Source: Hyalangium versicolor
Lineage (GTDB): Bacteria > Myxococcota > Myxococcia > Myxococcales > Myxococcaceae
Direction of reading: 5' to 3'
DNA length: 50,432 bases
NCBI RefSeq assembly: GCF_020103695.1
Contig: NZ_JAHXBF010000051.1
Span: forward strand, 1-50,432
Part shown: piece by piece, positions 1 to 8,394 of the stretch
How the letters are laid out: each line of letters begins with the position of its first letter
How positions within the stretch are numbered: the first letter of the stretch is position 1
The notes under the pieces: generated by a model
Seen by the model: only the letters and a program-made list of their open reading frames with translations
The model's database searches: none
Told to the model about the DNA's origin: nothing
Position numbers and translations under genes: made by a program

Positions 1-102
1 GGGCGCTCGGCTCAGGGCTCCACAGGCGAACTCCCGGGCGCTGGCGTCAGCTCCCCCTACCCACCACCGGCGGAACTCTGCAAGTCACCCGTTTCGAGCC
101 GC

Positions 103-672
103 TTACGCGTTTGGTGCTAGTTGCAGGGTGGGGCGGCCCTTGCGCGACTCCCTGGCGATGTACCAAAGGACATCCACCAGCGCAGCCCCCTCGGCAGGAA
201 GCATGCGGGGCGGCAGCATCTCGACATCCGAGCGCACCGCGCTGATGAACAGGGGGCCGAGGAGCTGGGTCGGATCCTTCCAATATGTGTCCATGAGCCG
301 GCAGGTCTCCGGCAGGAGCCGACGCTCCGCCGGTTTCTCCTCGGGCTTTGTCTTGTCCGCGCCGCAGAGCTGCTTCCCAATCCGGACCATCAGGACAGTG
401 CTGAGCTCTCCCTCGGCCCGCTCCACCAGGAAGTCCGCCGTCCCCTCGACGAAGGCGGTCTCCCACCCCAACCCGGTACCGCCTGCGGTGACAGCCCCTG
501 CGGTGGCCGCCTTGGTGGCCGCGAGGTTGCTTGGGGTGTCCGAGCTCTGCAGAGGCGTGGGCTCGGGTTTGATCTGGCCCGGCTCATAGCGCTGCGCGAA
601 GGAAGGTTGAGCCAGACATGCTGCGAAGGTGAGCAGGCACAACGGAGCATTGATGCTCAGTGTTGTTTTCAT
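103..672 (-). CDS. Secreted protein of unknown function
   Basis: A 189-residue protein that begins with a clear Sec signal peptide: MKTTL start, a hydrophobic stretch, and cleavage near Ala-Gln at about residues 25-27. I chose the ATG at 672 because the longer frame (to 762) only adds a non-hydrophobic leader before the signal. The mature part starts with a proline-rich segment, has an Ala/Thr/Gly-rich stretch near residues 50-65, and then a globular region with two Cys. I recognise no catalytic motif. It reads leftwards and has no close partner gene in the window. Function is unknown; export to the periplasm or outside is the only supported inference. Confidence 0.75.
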   Translation of the reverse strand: MKTTLSINAPLCLLTFAACLAQPSFAQRYEPGQIKPEPTPLQSSDTPSNLAATKAATAGAVTAGGTGLGWETAFVEGTADFLVERAEGELSTVLMVRIGKQLCGADKTKPEEKPAERRLLPETCRLMDTYWKDPTQLLGPLFISAVRSDVEMLPPRMLPAEGAALVDVLWYIARESRKGRPTLQLAPNA

Positions 673-1230
673 AGAGAGAGCTGAGAGGGACTGGCAATGC
701 GAAATCGAGAAGAATCCAGACGGATCGCGCACAGCAACTCGAAGAGCAACAGCAGAGTTCAACAGACAGACCTGATGCGTCGGGCAGGTAGGATGCGATT
801 GGAGTATTCAGCGGTCAACGAGTCAGTTTTGACCTCGACTTCAGTTCACACGCGTGAATCACCCGCCCATGCTGCTCGCGTCAGGCTTTGTCACGATTTT
901 CTGGGAAGTGTTGGGTGAGGGACGCTCAAGAGCTTCTGGGCGAACGTGAGGGCCTCGCAATGTCGTGCGCAGGCGAAACCCTCTCATGTTTCCCGGGGTG
1001 ATCAGCGCCGGTGGCCGTATCCTCCTCGCCGCCGCCACCTTCCAGTGAAGAAGGAGCCGCTCCACATGAGGGAAGAGCTTCCCACTCCGAGCCCCGGCTG
1101 CCTCGGTTGACCGATGCGGAGGTGACACTGCCCTCGGCCTGGAGATGAACGTGGAACCTCGGGCGCCGCTCGCCCGCGCTTCCTCGCGCTCCCCGCGAGA
1201 AAGTTCGCGCTTTTGGAGGACCGTTTCTAG
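673..1230. other. Gene-free stretch
   Basis: About 560 bases between two leftward genes. Short open frames exist on both strands, but they show no recognisable domain, no ribosome-binding site and low-complexity translations. A 5-bp inverted repeat (TTCAC/GTGAA, 845-858) is too short to interpret. I see nothing further. Confidence 0.5.
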
Positions 1231-1989
1231 TCAAGGTGCCGAGCGCCCGCCGATCTCCGGGAAGCGCTCGTAGGCCTGCAGGAGGATATCCAGGTGCGTG
1301 GGGTTCTCGAGATCAAGTGGTGCATCCGTGAGTTGCACCACCCACCCACCCGACGCCGTGCACCGCGCGCGCATGAGCAGTTCTCCGTCGCGTGACGGGT
1401 CTGGGAAGCCGATGGCTTGCGCGGTCGCGGCCGACCAATAGTTCAGCCATCCGAGGTAATGCGGAATCTCAGGTGAGACGAGTTGCCATGGGAGGTTGAG
1501 TGAGGGGAGTCCTTTCGGCGGGACATGGGGACTATTCCCAGAGTGGCGAAACTGGTCCGACACTGTCACGGTCACCCCCTCTGGCAGCACATGCCCCCAG
1601 AAAGCCCGTGAGTTCTCGCCGATTGCCTCTATTACATCCACCGCAACCGCGACACCCGTTGCGGCCCATGGCAGGTTCGCATGGATTTCCAACTGTGCCT
1701 GACCACTCGGCGAGTTGTCCGCTGTACTTTCCCATCCCGTTAGGGTTACCCGGAACGCCGCATCGCCGTTGCGCAGGAGTGGGAAGCCCCCGTCCCTCCG
1801 TTCGCGGGAGACAAAGGCATCTCTATCTGGAAGGGGGATGCGCTGCCCACTGTCGGAGATCATCCAGCCCAGGTGCAAGCCGGGGAACGCGCGTTCCATT
1901 CCATGAACAATCTCCAAGGGACGGCTATCGTTCATCGTAAGAGCGGGAGCGTACGCGATAAGGTTGAGGGAACTTGATCGGGCTGCCAT
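1231..1989 (-). CDS. DUF5953-family protein, putative immunity partner
   Basis: A 252-residue protein that starts one base after the stop of the DUF6310 lipoprotein gene, so the two are almost certainly co-translated. The ATG at 1989 gives the N-terminus MAARSSSLNLIAYAPAL, which fits the DUF5953 pattern as I remember it from myxobacteria (a VYAPAL-like strand, then a VHGMERAFPGL-like segment). It has no signal peptide or membrane segment, so it should be cytosolic. No enzymatic motif is visible. Because it directly follows a lipoprotein with a nuclease-like C-terminus, I infer that it protects the cell from that toxin. The family call rests on recall and the immunity role on context only. Confidence 0.65.
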   Translation of the reverse strand: MAARSSSLNLIAYAPALTMNDSRPLEIVHGMERAFPGLHLGWMISDSGQRIPLPDRDAFVSRERRDGGFPLLRNGDAAFRVTLTGWESTADNSPSGQAQLEIHANLPWAATGVAVAVDVIEAIGENSRAFWGHVLPEGVTVTVSDQFRHSGNSPHVPPKGLPSLNLPWQLVSPEIPHYLGWLNYWSAATAQAIGFPDPSRDGELLMRARCTASGGWVVQLTDAPLDLENPTHLDILLQAYERFPEIGGRSAP

Positions 1990-1990
1990 C

Positions 1991-2908
1991 TCAGCACCAA
2001 TCCATGATGACAACTTTGAGGGTAGGGTCTTGCTTGAGCAGGGCCGCTTTGTGCTCGGCGCTGCGCACGCCGATCTTGAAGTCAAATCCACAGGCCCGGG
2101 CGAGCGTGCGTTCATGCTGCAGCTTTGGCACCTGACTTCTGACCACGATGTCCTGTAGGTCGTCCGTGTACGTGTCGAAATTGTCTGTCTTGACCTCCCA
2201 CAGTGTGCGCGTGGCGAGTTGCAGCGCGTCGAAGTGCTTGCCATTGACGAGCACATCCCAGCCCGGGAAGCTGTTCTCCGGAATCCGGTCAGCGCATTCG
2301 TTGTGAGGATCATTGCCGCCACGATGCGAAGCCCGTCTGGGCGCGCACTCGGGTTGGCGGTCCTGCGGCGCCAGGGAAACTGGCGGATCTGGGGGTAAGC
2401 CATCCTTCCCCACGGGAGAGCCGTTCGGCTCGGGCTGTCGATTCGCAGCGGGTTCCTCTTGAGGGGAGGGGCGCGCTTGGGTCTTGGGCTTCGCACGCGC
2501 ACGGGACGCACTCCGCTCATACGCATTCAGCCCCTCTTGGATGGCAGCGGCCACCACCACGACTCCTATGACAACCACCGCTCCTACTACGATCTCCGGT
2601 GCCACGAATACGCAGAGCCCCACGCCCAAGACCGCTGCATCCATGGATGCGACAGCGCACGTGCCTTTGACATCCCGAAACCTGACCCGGTCGTGGTCGA
2701 GCGAGTGGTAGCACCGCTCCGCCAGGACGGGCCATTCGTTGGATGCTTCTCGCACCACGCAATGCCCGTCATCCGTCCAGGGGAACTGCGCCGCTCGTTG
2801 CAGGTTGGCGAGCCTCGGATTCGGGGCTGGCAACGTTCCCGGGCCTGGCTCCGTTGTGGCGCAGGCCGACAGACACAGCAGGAGCGCGATGCAGGTTCGG
2901 TGAAGCAT
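1991..2908 (-). CDS. DUF6310 lipoprotein, SitA5-like polymorphic toxin candidate
   Basis: 305 residues from the ATG at 2908, preceded by AGAGG at eight bases. A GTG two codons upstream is possible but sits on top of that ribosome-binding site. MLHRTCIALLLCLSAC is a lipoprotein signal with lipobox LSAC and lipidated Cys16. A hydrophobic segment lies at about 90-125, then a Pro-rich linker to about 195. The C-terminal domain (about 205-305) has Asp227 and Glu238-Val-Lys240, the D...ExK arrangement of PD-(D/E)xK nucleases, and ends in MDWC as DUF6310 proteins do. Myxococcus SitA proteins are lipoprotein toxins passed between kin by outer-membrane exchange; the layout fits. Nuclease activity is inferred. 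Confidence 0.7.
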   Translation of the reverse strand: MLHRTCIALLLCLSACATTEPGPGTLPAPNPRLANLQRAAQFPWTDDGHCVVREASNEWPVLAERCYHSLDHDRVRFRDVKGTCAVASMDAAVLGVGLCVFVAPEIVVGAVVVIGVVVVAAAIQEGLNAYERSASRARAKPKTQARPSPQEEPAANRQPEPNGSPVGKDGLPPDPPVSLAPQDRQPECAPRRASHRGGNDPHNECADRIPENSFPGWDVLVNGKHFDALQLATRTLWEVKTDNFDTYTDDLQDIVVRSQVPKLQHERTLARACGFDFKIGVRSAEHKAALLKQDPTLKVVIMDWC

Positions 2909-3059
2909 GGCCACGTCCTCTCAATCCGCCGCGGGGGCGCGCGGGTTCGCCCGCGTCATATCAGGCCATGATTTCGAGGTGGGGCTTGGCGGGACAACAG
3001 CGATCGATCGTGATACGCAGCCGCAGCGTTGCATCTCGCTCCTCACACCGAATGAGTTC

Positions 3060-4286
3060 ATGGTCCGACTGATTCTCGGATTGTTTGCGCCGCCGCTTCT
3101 CCTCCTGGAGATCTCCGTGCTGCGTGGGCAGCCTCTGAGCGCATGGGTCCTGGTCAACACCGTGGTGTTCCCGGTGCTCCTCGCGCTCAGCATCGTGCTG
3201 CACGAAGCGGGGCACGCGATCGCTGCCCGCTTGCTCGGCCTGGAGGTGCCACGCATCGAACTCGGCCAGGGGCGGCGCCTCTTCCAATGGCGTTGGGGCC
3301 GCACGCGCCTCGCTCTGAACGCGTTCCCCAGCGCAGGGTTCACCTACTTGGCGGCTGACGGAGTCGGGGGTGTGCGCGGCCGCCTGTGGTTGACCATTGC
3401 CGCCGGGCCGCTCGTCACGGCCGCGATCTGGGGAGCCGCACTGCACGGGGCACCGCCATCTTCCGTGGGCGAGGCGATCTTCCCGACGGTGGCGTTCACG
3501 CGGGGACTTGCTGTCACAGAGGTGTTGGCCTTCGTCAACGGGTGGCTGCTGGTCTTCAACCTCGTCCCGCTCCCCACATTGAAGTGGCTCCCCTTGGGGA
3601 AGAACGATGGCGCGAGGCTGCTCTCGGTGCCGTTCGCCCCGCAGCGAGAACTGGACATGATGGCCATCTCCGCCGCGGTCGCGGAGGCCGAGGAACTGCG
3701 CTGCTCCGGCGACCTTCCGGGGGCATTGCGCGTGCTGGAGACGGCGCTGGCTCGATCGCCCGGCTCGTGGGTCGTGCGCAACTCGCTGGCCATCGTACGA
3801 CTGCAGCAAGGCGAACTGGCCGCGGCGCGCGACTTGTTCTTGGAACTCCTGGACGAGGAGCCGCCAGTGCCGGCGCTGCGGTGGCTGATCCGCAACAACC
3901 TTGCGTGGGCGGACTTCCGGCTCCGTCGTGAGGACCTGCGCGGAGAGGCGGACACCCATTCCACCGCCGCACATTCACGTTTCCCTCGAGCCCCTTTCGC
4001 CCTCAGCACGCGCGGCGCGGTGCTCGTATGGCTCGGACGCGCAGCCGAGGCGGTTCCGCTCCTCGAGCGGGCGTACGCCATGAACAGCGAACCGGTGAAT
4101 CGGGCGCTCAACGCGTGTTGCCTGGTACTTGCCGCCACGTCGCGAGGTCAGCACGAGGCCGCCCGCCTCTGGCTGGCGAGAGCGCGGGAGAACCATCCGG
4201 CGAGCGAGCTGTTGCCGGAGGCCGAGGCCGCGGTGGAGACGCTCGCGCGCGTTGCTGGTGGGACGCCGATGCGGACTCAGGAGTGA
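3060..4286 (+). CDS. M50-family (site-2-protease-like) membrane peptidase with TPR domain
   Basis: 408 residues from ATG 3060. Upstream in-frame codons run into the divergent lipoprotein gene and look non-coding, and the ribosome-binding site is weak. Membrane segments lie at about 4-20 and 28-47. The zinc motif HEAGH is at residues 48-52, at the end of the second helix, and the second metal-ligand region (FNLVP at 166-170, Asp183 in KNDG) follows further hydrophobic segments. This is the S2P arrangement for cleavage within the membrane. Residues about 205-400 form Ala/Leu-rich helical pairs typical of TPRs, suggesting a cytosolic protein-binding domain. The gene diverges from the toxin-like pair, with about 150 bases between starts. 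The substrate is unknown. Confidence 0.8.
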   Translation: MVRLILGLFAPPLLLLEISVLRGQPLSAWVLVNTVVFPVLLALSIVLHEAGHAIAARLLGLEVPRIELGQGRRLFQWRWGRTRLALNAFPSAGFTYLAADGVGGVRGRLWLTIAAGPLVTAAIWGAALHGAPPSSVGEAIFPTVAFTRGLAVTEVLAFVNGWLLVFNLVPLPTLKWLPLGKNDGARLLSVPFAPQRELDMMAISAAVAEAEELRCSGDLPGALRVLETALARSPGSWVVRNSLAIVRLQQGELAAARDLFLELLDEEPPVPALRWLIRNNLAWADFRLRREDLRGEADTHSTAAHSRFPRAPFALSTRGAVLVWLGRAAEAVPLLERAYAMNSEPVNRALNACCLVLAATSRGQHEAARLWLARARENHPASELLPEAEAAVETLARVAGGTPMRTQE

Positions 4287-4385
4287 GGATGCCCTACTCC
4301 GTTCCCCGCGAACGCGGGCCGAGTTCCCGGGTCTTCGGGGGTTCACGGGAAAGCGGTGCAGCTCAGGCACACCTGTTGGGTAGGG

Positions 4386-4403
4386 AGGGGTGGGGGAACC
4401 CCT
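4386..4403 (+). terminator. Short GC-rich stem, possible terminator
   Basis: AGGGGT (4386-4391) and ACCCCT (4398-4403) form a six-base perfect stem with a six-base loop, about 100 bases after the M50 gene. No T-run follows, so it could equally be a stem in the leader of the next gene. Confidence 0.25.
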
Positions 4404-4540
4404 GGGTAGCCGGGTCAGGGGGACCCCAGTTCATGCATTTGTCACCGAGATGCCCCTTCACATTGTTCTGCAACGCACTAGAGGGCCGTGGGAACCTGGA
4501 ACCCGCGTAGTCCACCGCTCATGCACCTTGGAGGGGTCAC

Positions 4541-7500
4541 TTGAGCAATCCGTCTCGTTCATGTCGGCTGGGGCTTGTCGTCTTCACAGCCCTGGTCTTC
4601 GCATCCACAGCACTGGCCCAGGGCGTCACTGGCTCAGCACTCAGAGGAACAATCACCGACGCCGACGGGAAACCGCTCCCGGACGTAGCGGTCGAGCTCC
4701 ACAACGACGCGACGGGCGCGAACTTCATCGCCGTCAGTGACGGGTCGGGTGAATACCAGTTCGACAACGTCCCCCCGGGTGGCCCCTACAGCCTCACCGC
4801 CAGCTCCGAGGGCTACTACGGCAGCAAGCGCACCGGGATGCAGCTGGTGCTCGGCAGCCGTATCCAGCTCAACGTCCAGCTGAAGAAGTTCGAGACCATG
4901 GAGGAGAACATCGTCGTCGTGGCCGCCGTGAACACCGACGAGCTCACGGATCGCGGCCGCACCGGCCCCTCTCAGACGCTGGACAGCAAGGAGGTGCTCG
5001 ATCTGCCCATCCAGGGACGTAACTTCACGGATCTGATCTCGACGGCGCCGCAGGTGAGCGGCACCAACATGGCGGGGCAGAACAACCGCTACAACAACAT
5101 CCAGATCGATGGCGCCTCCTACAACGATCTCTTCGGCCTCACCTCGAGCGGGACGCCGGGCGGTCAGGCCAATGCCAAGGCCCTCTCGATCGAGGCGATC
5201 GAGTCCTTCGTCATCCAGGTCTCTCCGTTCGACGTGCGCTACGGCAACTTCGCCGGCGGCATGGTGAACGCGATCACCAAGAGCGGCACCAACGATTTCC
5301 ACGGCTCGGTCTTCGGGTACTGGCAGAACAAGAAGCTCGCCGGCAACCAGGATGATCCGACGTTCCTCGGCTACAACTCCTGGCAGTACGGCCTCAGCCT
5401 CGGCGGCCCGATCATCAAGGACAAGCTCCACTTCTTCATCACCACCGATCTCCAGGCGCGCAAGTCCTCCTTCGGAAACGCGTTCCAGATTGGCGGAGTG
5501 GATGCGGATGCGGACAGGGAGCGCGCCGGCTTCACCAACGCCGAGGCCGAGCGGTTCACCTCGATCCTGGCCGACAAGTACGGCGTCAACAACGCCGGGA
5601 CGGCCCTGGCGACGGAGCTGAGGAACCCGGACCACAACGTCTTCGCCAAGCTCAGCACCAGCCTCATCCCGGGTAGCTACCTGGAGGTGTCCTACAACTT
5701 CGTGGACGCCCTGCAGGACTCGCTGACGCGGTCGCCGACCTCGCCGTCCGTCACCCGTCTGCGCGACGGCTACCAGCTGTCCAACAGCGGCTATGCGCAG
5801 GCCACCAGCAGCCACATCGGCCGGGCGAAGCTCGTCTCCACCTTCTTGGAGGGCAAGCTCTCCAACGAGCTGCTCGCGGGCTTCTCCATCCTTCGCGACA
5901 ATCGCGATCCCGGAATGGACATCCCGCTGATCCTCGTGAAGGTCGGCCAGCTCGGCTCGGCGGATTCGTGGCTCGCGGCGGGCGCCGAGCGGTTCTCGCA
6001 GCTCAACGAGCTGGATCAGGACATCTACCAGTTGCAGGACAGCATCACCTACAAGCGGGGCGATCACGCGTTCACGCTCGGCACCAACAACGAGTACCTG
6101 AAGCTGCGCAACGCCTTCTTCCAGGCCTCCACCGGCGTGTGGGCCTTCAACAGCCTGGATGACTTCGAGGCTGGCAATGCGGTCGCGTTCCAGCGCCGCT
6201 TCGGGGTGAGCGATCTCCAGGAGCCTGGCACGGCCGCCTTCAACGTGTTCCAGCTGGGCCTCTATGCGCAGGACGAGTGGACGCCGTTCAAGGGACTGAC
6301 TGTCACCCCCGGCATCCGCCTCGACGTGCCCTTCCTGTCCGCGGCCAACGTCAACCAGCGCCTGCTGGACAACGCGGCGTTCCCCATCGACACCGGCAAG
6401 GTGCCGAGCGGCAACCCCCTCTGGTCTCCGCGGCTCGGGGTGAACTGGGATGTGGACGGCGGGCAGACCGTCGTGCGTGGCGGCACGGGTGTCTTCTCGG
6501 GCCGGCCGGCCTACGTGTGGGTGGCCAACGCCTACAGCATCAACGGCCTGTCGCAGGTGGAGCTGACCTGCCGGCGTGACGTCACCAACGGCCAGGTCCC
6601 CGCGTTCACCATCGACCCGAGCGCCCAGCCGTTCGACTGCGCGGGCGGCACCAGCGCGCCGACGGCGCCCGTCAACCAGGGCGAGATCGACTACTTCGAT
6701 CCGAAGACGAAGTATCCGCAGAACTTCCGCGTGGCGCTCGGCGCGGACCGGAAGCTGCCGTTCGGCCTGGTGGGCACGCTCGATCTGCTCTACACCAAGG
6801 ACATCAACGGCTGGTACACGACCGACGAGAACCTCACCCGCCAGGAGTCGGACAGCGGCGAGGGCCGGGCGCTCTACGGAACGTTCGGGGCGACGGGCTT
6901 CCGCGCCAACCCAGCGCGCGTCGACAGCGCCAACCTCGCCCAGGCCGTGAAGGTGTTCAACAAGAACGGTGGGCGCGTCTTCAGCGGCACGGTGCAGCTG
7001 CGCAAGCGGTTGTCGGAAATCCTGGATGCCAGCCTGGCCTACACCTACACCGACGCCGTGGACCGGATCTCCCTCACGAGCGCGCAGGCGCTCTCGAACT
7101 TCCAGTTCTCGCCGATCGACGGGTCCATCCAGGACCGCAACGTCCGGCCGTCCGCGTTCGACCGCCCGCACCGCATCACCCTCACCGCGACGAGCTCCCT
7201 GCCGCTGGGCTTCAACGTCGGCCTCATCTACGTGGGCCAGTCGGGGTCGCCGTACACCTGGGTCGTCAACGGAGACGTGAACGCGGACGGAGTCAGCGGG
7301 AACGACCTGGTGTTCGTCCCGGCCAACGCGGAGCAGATCTCGCTGCAGGATCCCGCGCAGTACGAGGCCCTGGAGAAGTTCATCAACAGCCAGGACTGCC
7401 TCCGGGAGGCGAAGGGCGGTTTCGTCCAGCGCGGTGCGTGCCGCAACCCGTGGCAGAACACCGTGGATGTTCGGCTGGGTTGGAACTCCCCGGAGTGGAT

Positions 7501-7753
7501 CAAGGGACAGCACCTCGAGGTGCAGGCGGACATCTTCAACTTCCTGAACCTGATCAACTCGGACTGGGGACTGTCTGAGCAGGATGCCAGCTTCGAGACC
7601 CACGCGTCGCAGTTCCTCCGCGCCGTGGGTTACGACGCCGCGAACAACCGCCCTATCTACACGTTCGCCGAGCCCACCTCGGTGCGGACGGTCGTCCTGA
7701 GCCCCACCCGGTCGCGGTGGCGCGTTCAGCTGGGCGCGAAGTACGTCTTCTAG
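4541..7753 (+). CDS. Oar-like TonB-dependent receptor with carboxypeptidase-regulatory domain
   Basis: 1070 residues starting at TTG 4541. No ATG fits, and GGAGGGG lies five to six bases upstream, which decides the start. Signal peptide about 1-27. Residues about 32-110 form a carboxypeptidase-regulatory-like beta-sandwich (GTITDADGKPLPDV), then a plug with LPIQGRNFTDL and an IDGASYNDLFG segment, then a long beta-barrel ending GAKYVF, whose terminal Phe is the usual outer-membrane assembly signal. The length and order match the Oar family of myxobacteria, which acts in the outer membrane; the ligand cannot be read from sequence. The gene is monocistronic, with a strong hairpin after the stop. 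Confidence 0.92.
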   Translation: MSNPSRSCRLGLVVFTALVFASTALAQGVTGSALRGTITDADGKPLPDVAVELHNDATGANFIAVSDGSGEYQFDNVPPGGPYSLTASSEGYYGSKRTGMQLVLGSRIQLNVQLKKFETMEENIVVVAAVNTDELTDRGRTGPSQTLDSKEVLDLPIQGRNFTDLISTAPQVSGTNMAGQNNRYNNIQIDGASYNDLFGLTSSGTPGGQANAKALSIEAIESFVIQVSPFDVRYGNFAGGMVNAITKSGTNDFHGSVFGYWQNKKLAGNQDDPTFLGYNSWQYGLSLGGPIIKDKLHFFITTDLQARKSSFGNAFQIGGVDADADRERAGFTNAEAERFTSILADKYGVNNAGTALATELRNPDHNVFAKLSTSLIPGSYLEVSYNFVDALQDSLTRSPTSPSVTRLRDGYQLSNSGYAQATSSHIGRAKLVSTFLEGKLSNELLAGFSILRDNRDPGMDIPLILVKVGQLGSADSWLAAGAERFSQLNELDQDIYQLQDSITYKRGDHAFTLGTNNEYLKLRNAFFQASTGVWAFNSLDDFEAGNAVAFQRRFGVSDLQEPGTAAFNVFQLGLYAQDEWTPFKGLTVTPGIRLDVPFLSAANVNQRLLDNAAFPIDTGKVPSGNPLWSPRLGVNWDVDGGQTVVRGGTGVFSGRPAYVWVANAYSINGLSQVELTCRRDVTNGQVPAFTIDPSAQPFDCAGGTSAPTAPVNQGEIDYFDPKTKYPQNFRVALGADRKLPFGLVGTLDLLYTKDINGWYTTDENLTRQESDSGEGRALYGTFGATGFRANPARVDSANLAQAVKVFNKNGGRVFSGTVQLRKRLSEILDASLAYTYTDAVDRISLTSAQALSNFQFSPIDGSIQDRNVRPSAFDRPHRITLTATSSLPLGFNVGLIYVGQSGSPYTWVVNGDVNADGVSGNDLVFVPANAEQISLQDPAQYEALEKFINSQDCLREAKGGFVQRGACRNPWQNTVDVRLGWNSPEWIKGQHLEVQADIFNFLNLINSDWGLSEQDASFETHASQFLRAVGYDAANNRPIYTFAEPTSVRTVVLSPTRSRWRVQLGAKYVF

Positions 7754-7770
7754 CCGCCGTCTCTCCACTA

Positions 7771-7807
7771 GGCCCGCCGGTACGCGCAGCTCTCGCGCCG
7801 GCGGGCC
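7771..7807 (+). terminator. Terminator of the receptor gene
   Basis: GGCCCGCCGG (7771-7780) and CCGGCGGGCC (7798-7807) are perfect ten-base arms with a 17-base loop, 18 bases after the receptor stop. No T-run follows, as is common in high-GC genomes. Confidence 0.6.
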
Positions 7808-7821
7808 GGGTGGATCTCCTC

Positions 7822-8304
7822 ATGAGCAACGTCGACATCCCACGGTTGGACAAAGCACGTCTCAGGGCCTTGTTCCTCAAGGAGCTCGAGGCTGCTCTCG
7901 TCGCCGCCGAGTCGAAGGTTGCCCAGGCCCAGCAGACAGCGGCCGACTGGTCGCCGCAGAACAGGGCCGCATTGCTCGAGATCGAGACCACCCTGCTCGA
8001 AAAGACGAAGAGGACCTGCAACGCCCTCGAAAGCCTCCCGCTTGGGCCCTCGGGGGATGATGGACGTCTCCGCGAGGGGACGGTGCTGGTCTTGAAGGAT
8101 CTCCGCAGCGGCGAAGTCATGTTCGAGCTGGTGCTGGAGCCTCCGCTGAAACAGGTGGAGGGCGAGCTCGCAGGCTTCAAGGTATCCCTGGGCCAGCCCC
8201 ATCCCTGGTCGATGTACGAGCCTCTCGAACCCGGGAAGCGGCTGACGTTTTACGGCGCGCACGACTGGGTGGCAGGCGAGTACGAAGTCCTCGACCTCTA
8301 CTGA
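7822..8304 (+). CDS. Small cytosolic protein, unknown (remotely GreA/GreB-like layout)
   Basis: 160 residues from ATG 7822. There is no signal peptide or membrane segment. Residues about 5-75 are charged and helical, likely a coiled coil. Residues about 80-160 are beta-rich (LREGTVLVLKDLRSGEVMF). A coiled coil followed by a small beta domain is the layout of GreA/GreB elongation factors, but I see no clear family signature and would not assign that function. The gene stands between the receptor terminator and the metalloprotease-like gene, with a weak ribosome-binding site. Confidence 0.6.
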   Translation: MSNVDIPRLDKARLRALFLKELEAALVAAESKVAQAQQTAADWSPQNRAALLEIETTLLEKTKRTCNALESLPLGPSGDDGRLREGTVLVLKDLRSGEVMFELVLEPPLKQVEGELAGFKVSLGQPHPWSMYEPLEPGKRLTFYGAHDWVAGEYEVLDLY

Positions 8305-8394
8305 TACTCAGAGTGGAGGGCGAGCCTGTCACCGGCGCCCCTGGAGTCGCGCCAGCTGGGGTAACCTCCCGCGCATCCAGAGGAGAGCGCAGGG

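Noticed and set aside
697..1234. Small open frames between the first two genes
   Set aside because: No ribosome-binding sites, no hydrophobic or domain pattern, and arginine-rich out-of-frame-like composition.
4634..7768. Very long open frame antisense to the TonB-dependent receptor
   Set aside because: It is a by-product of high GC and third-position bias; the translation is low-complexity Arg/Val/Glu-rich with no domain, while the plus strand encodes a clear receptor.
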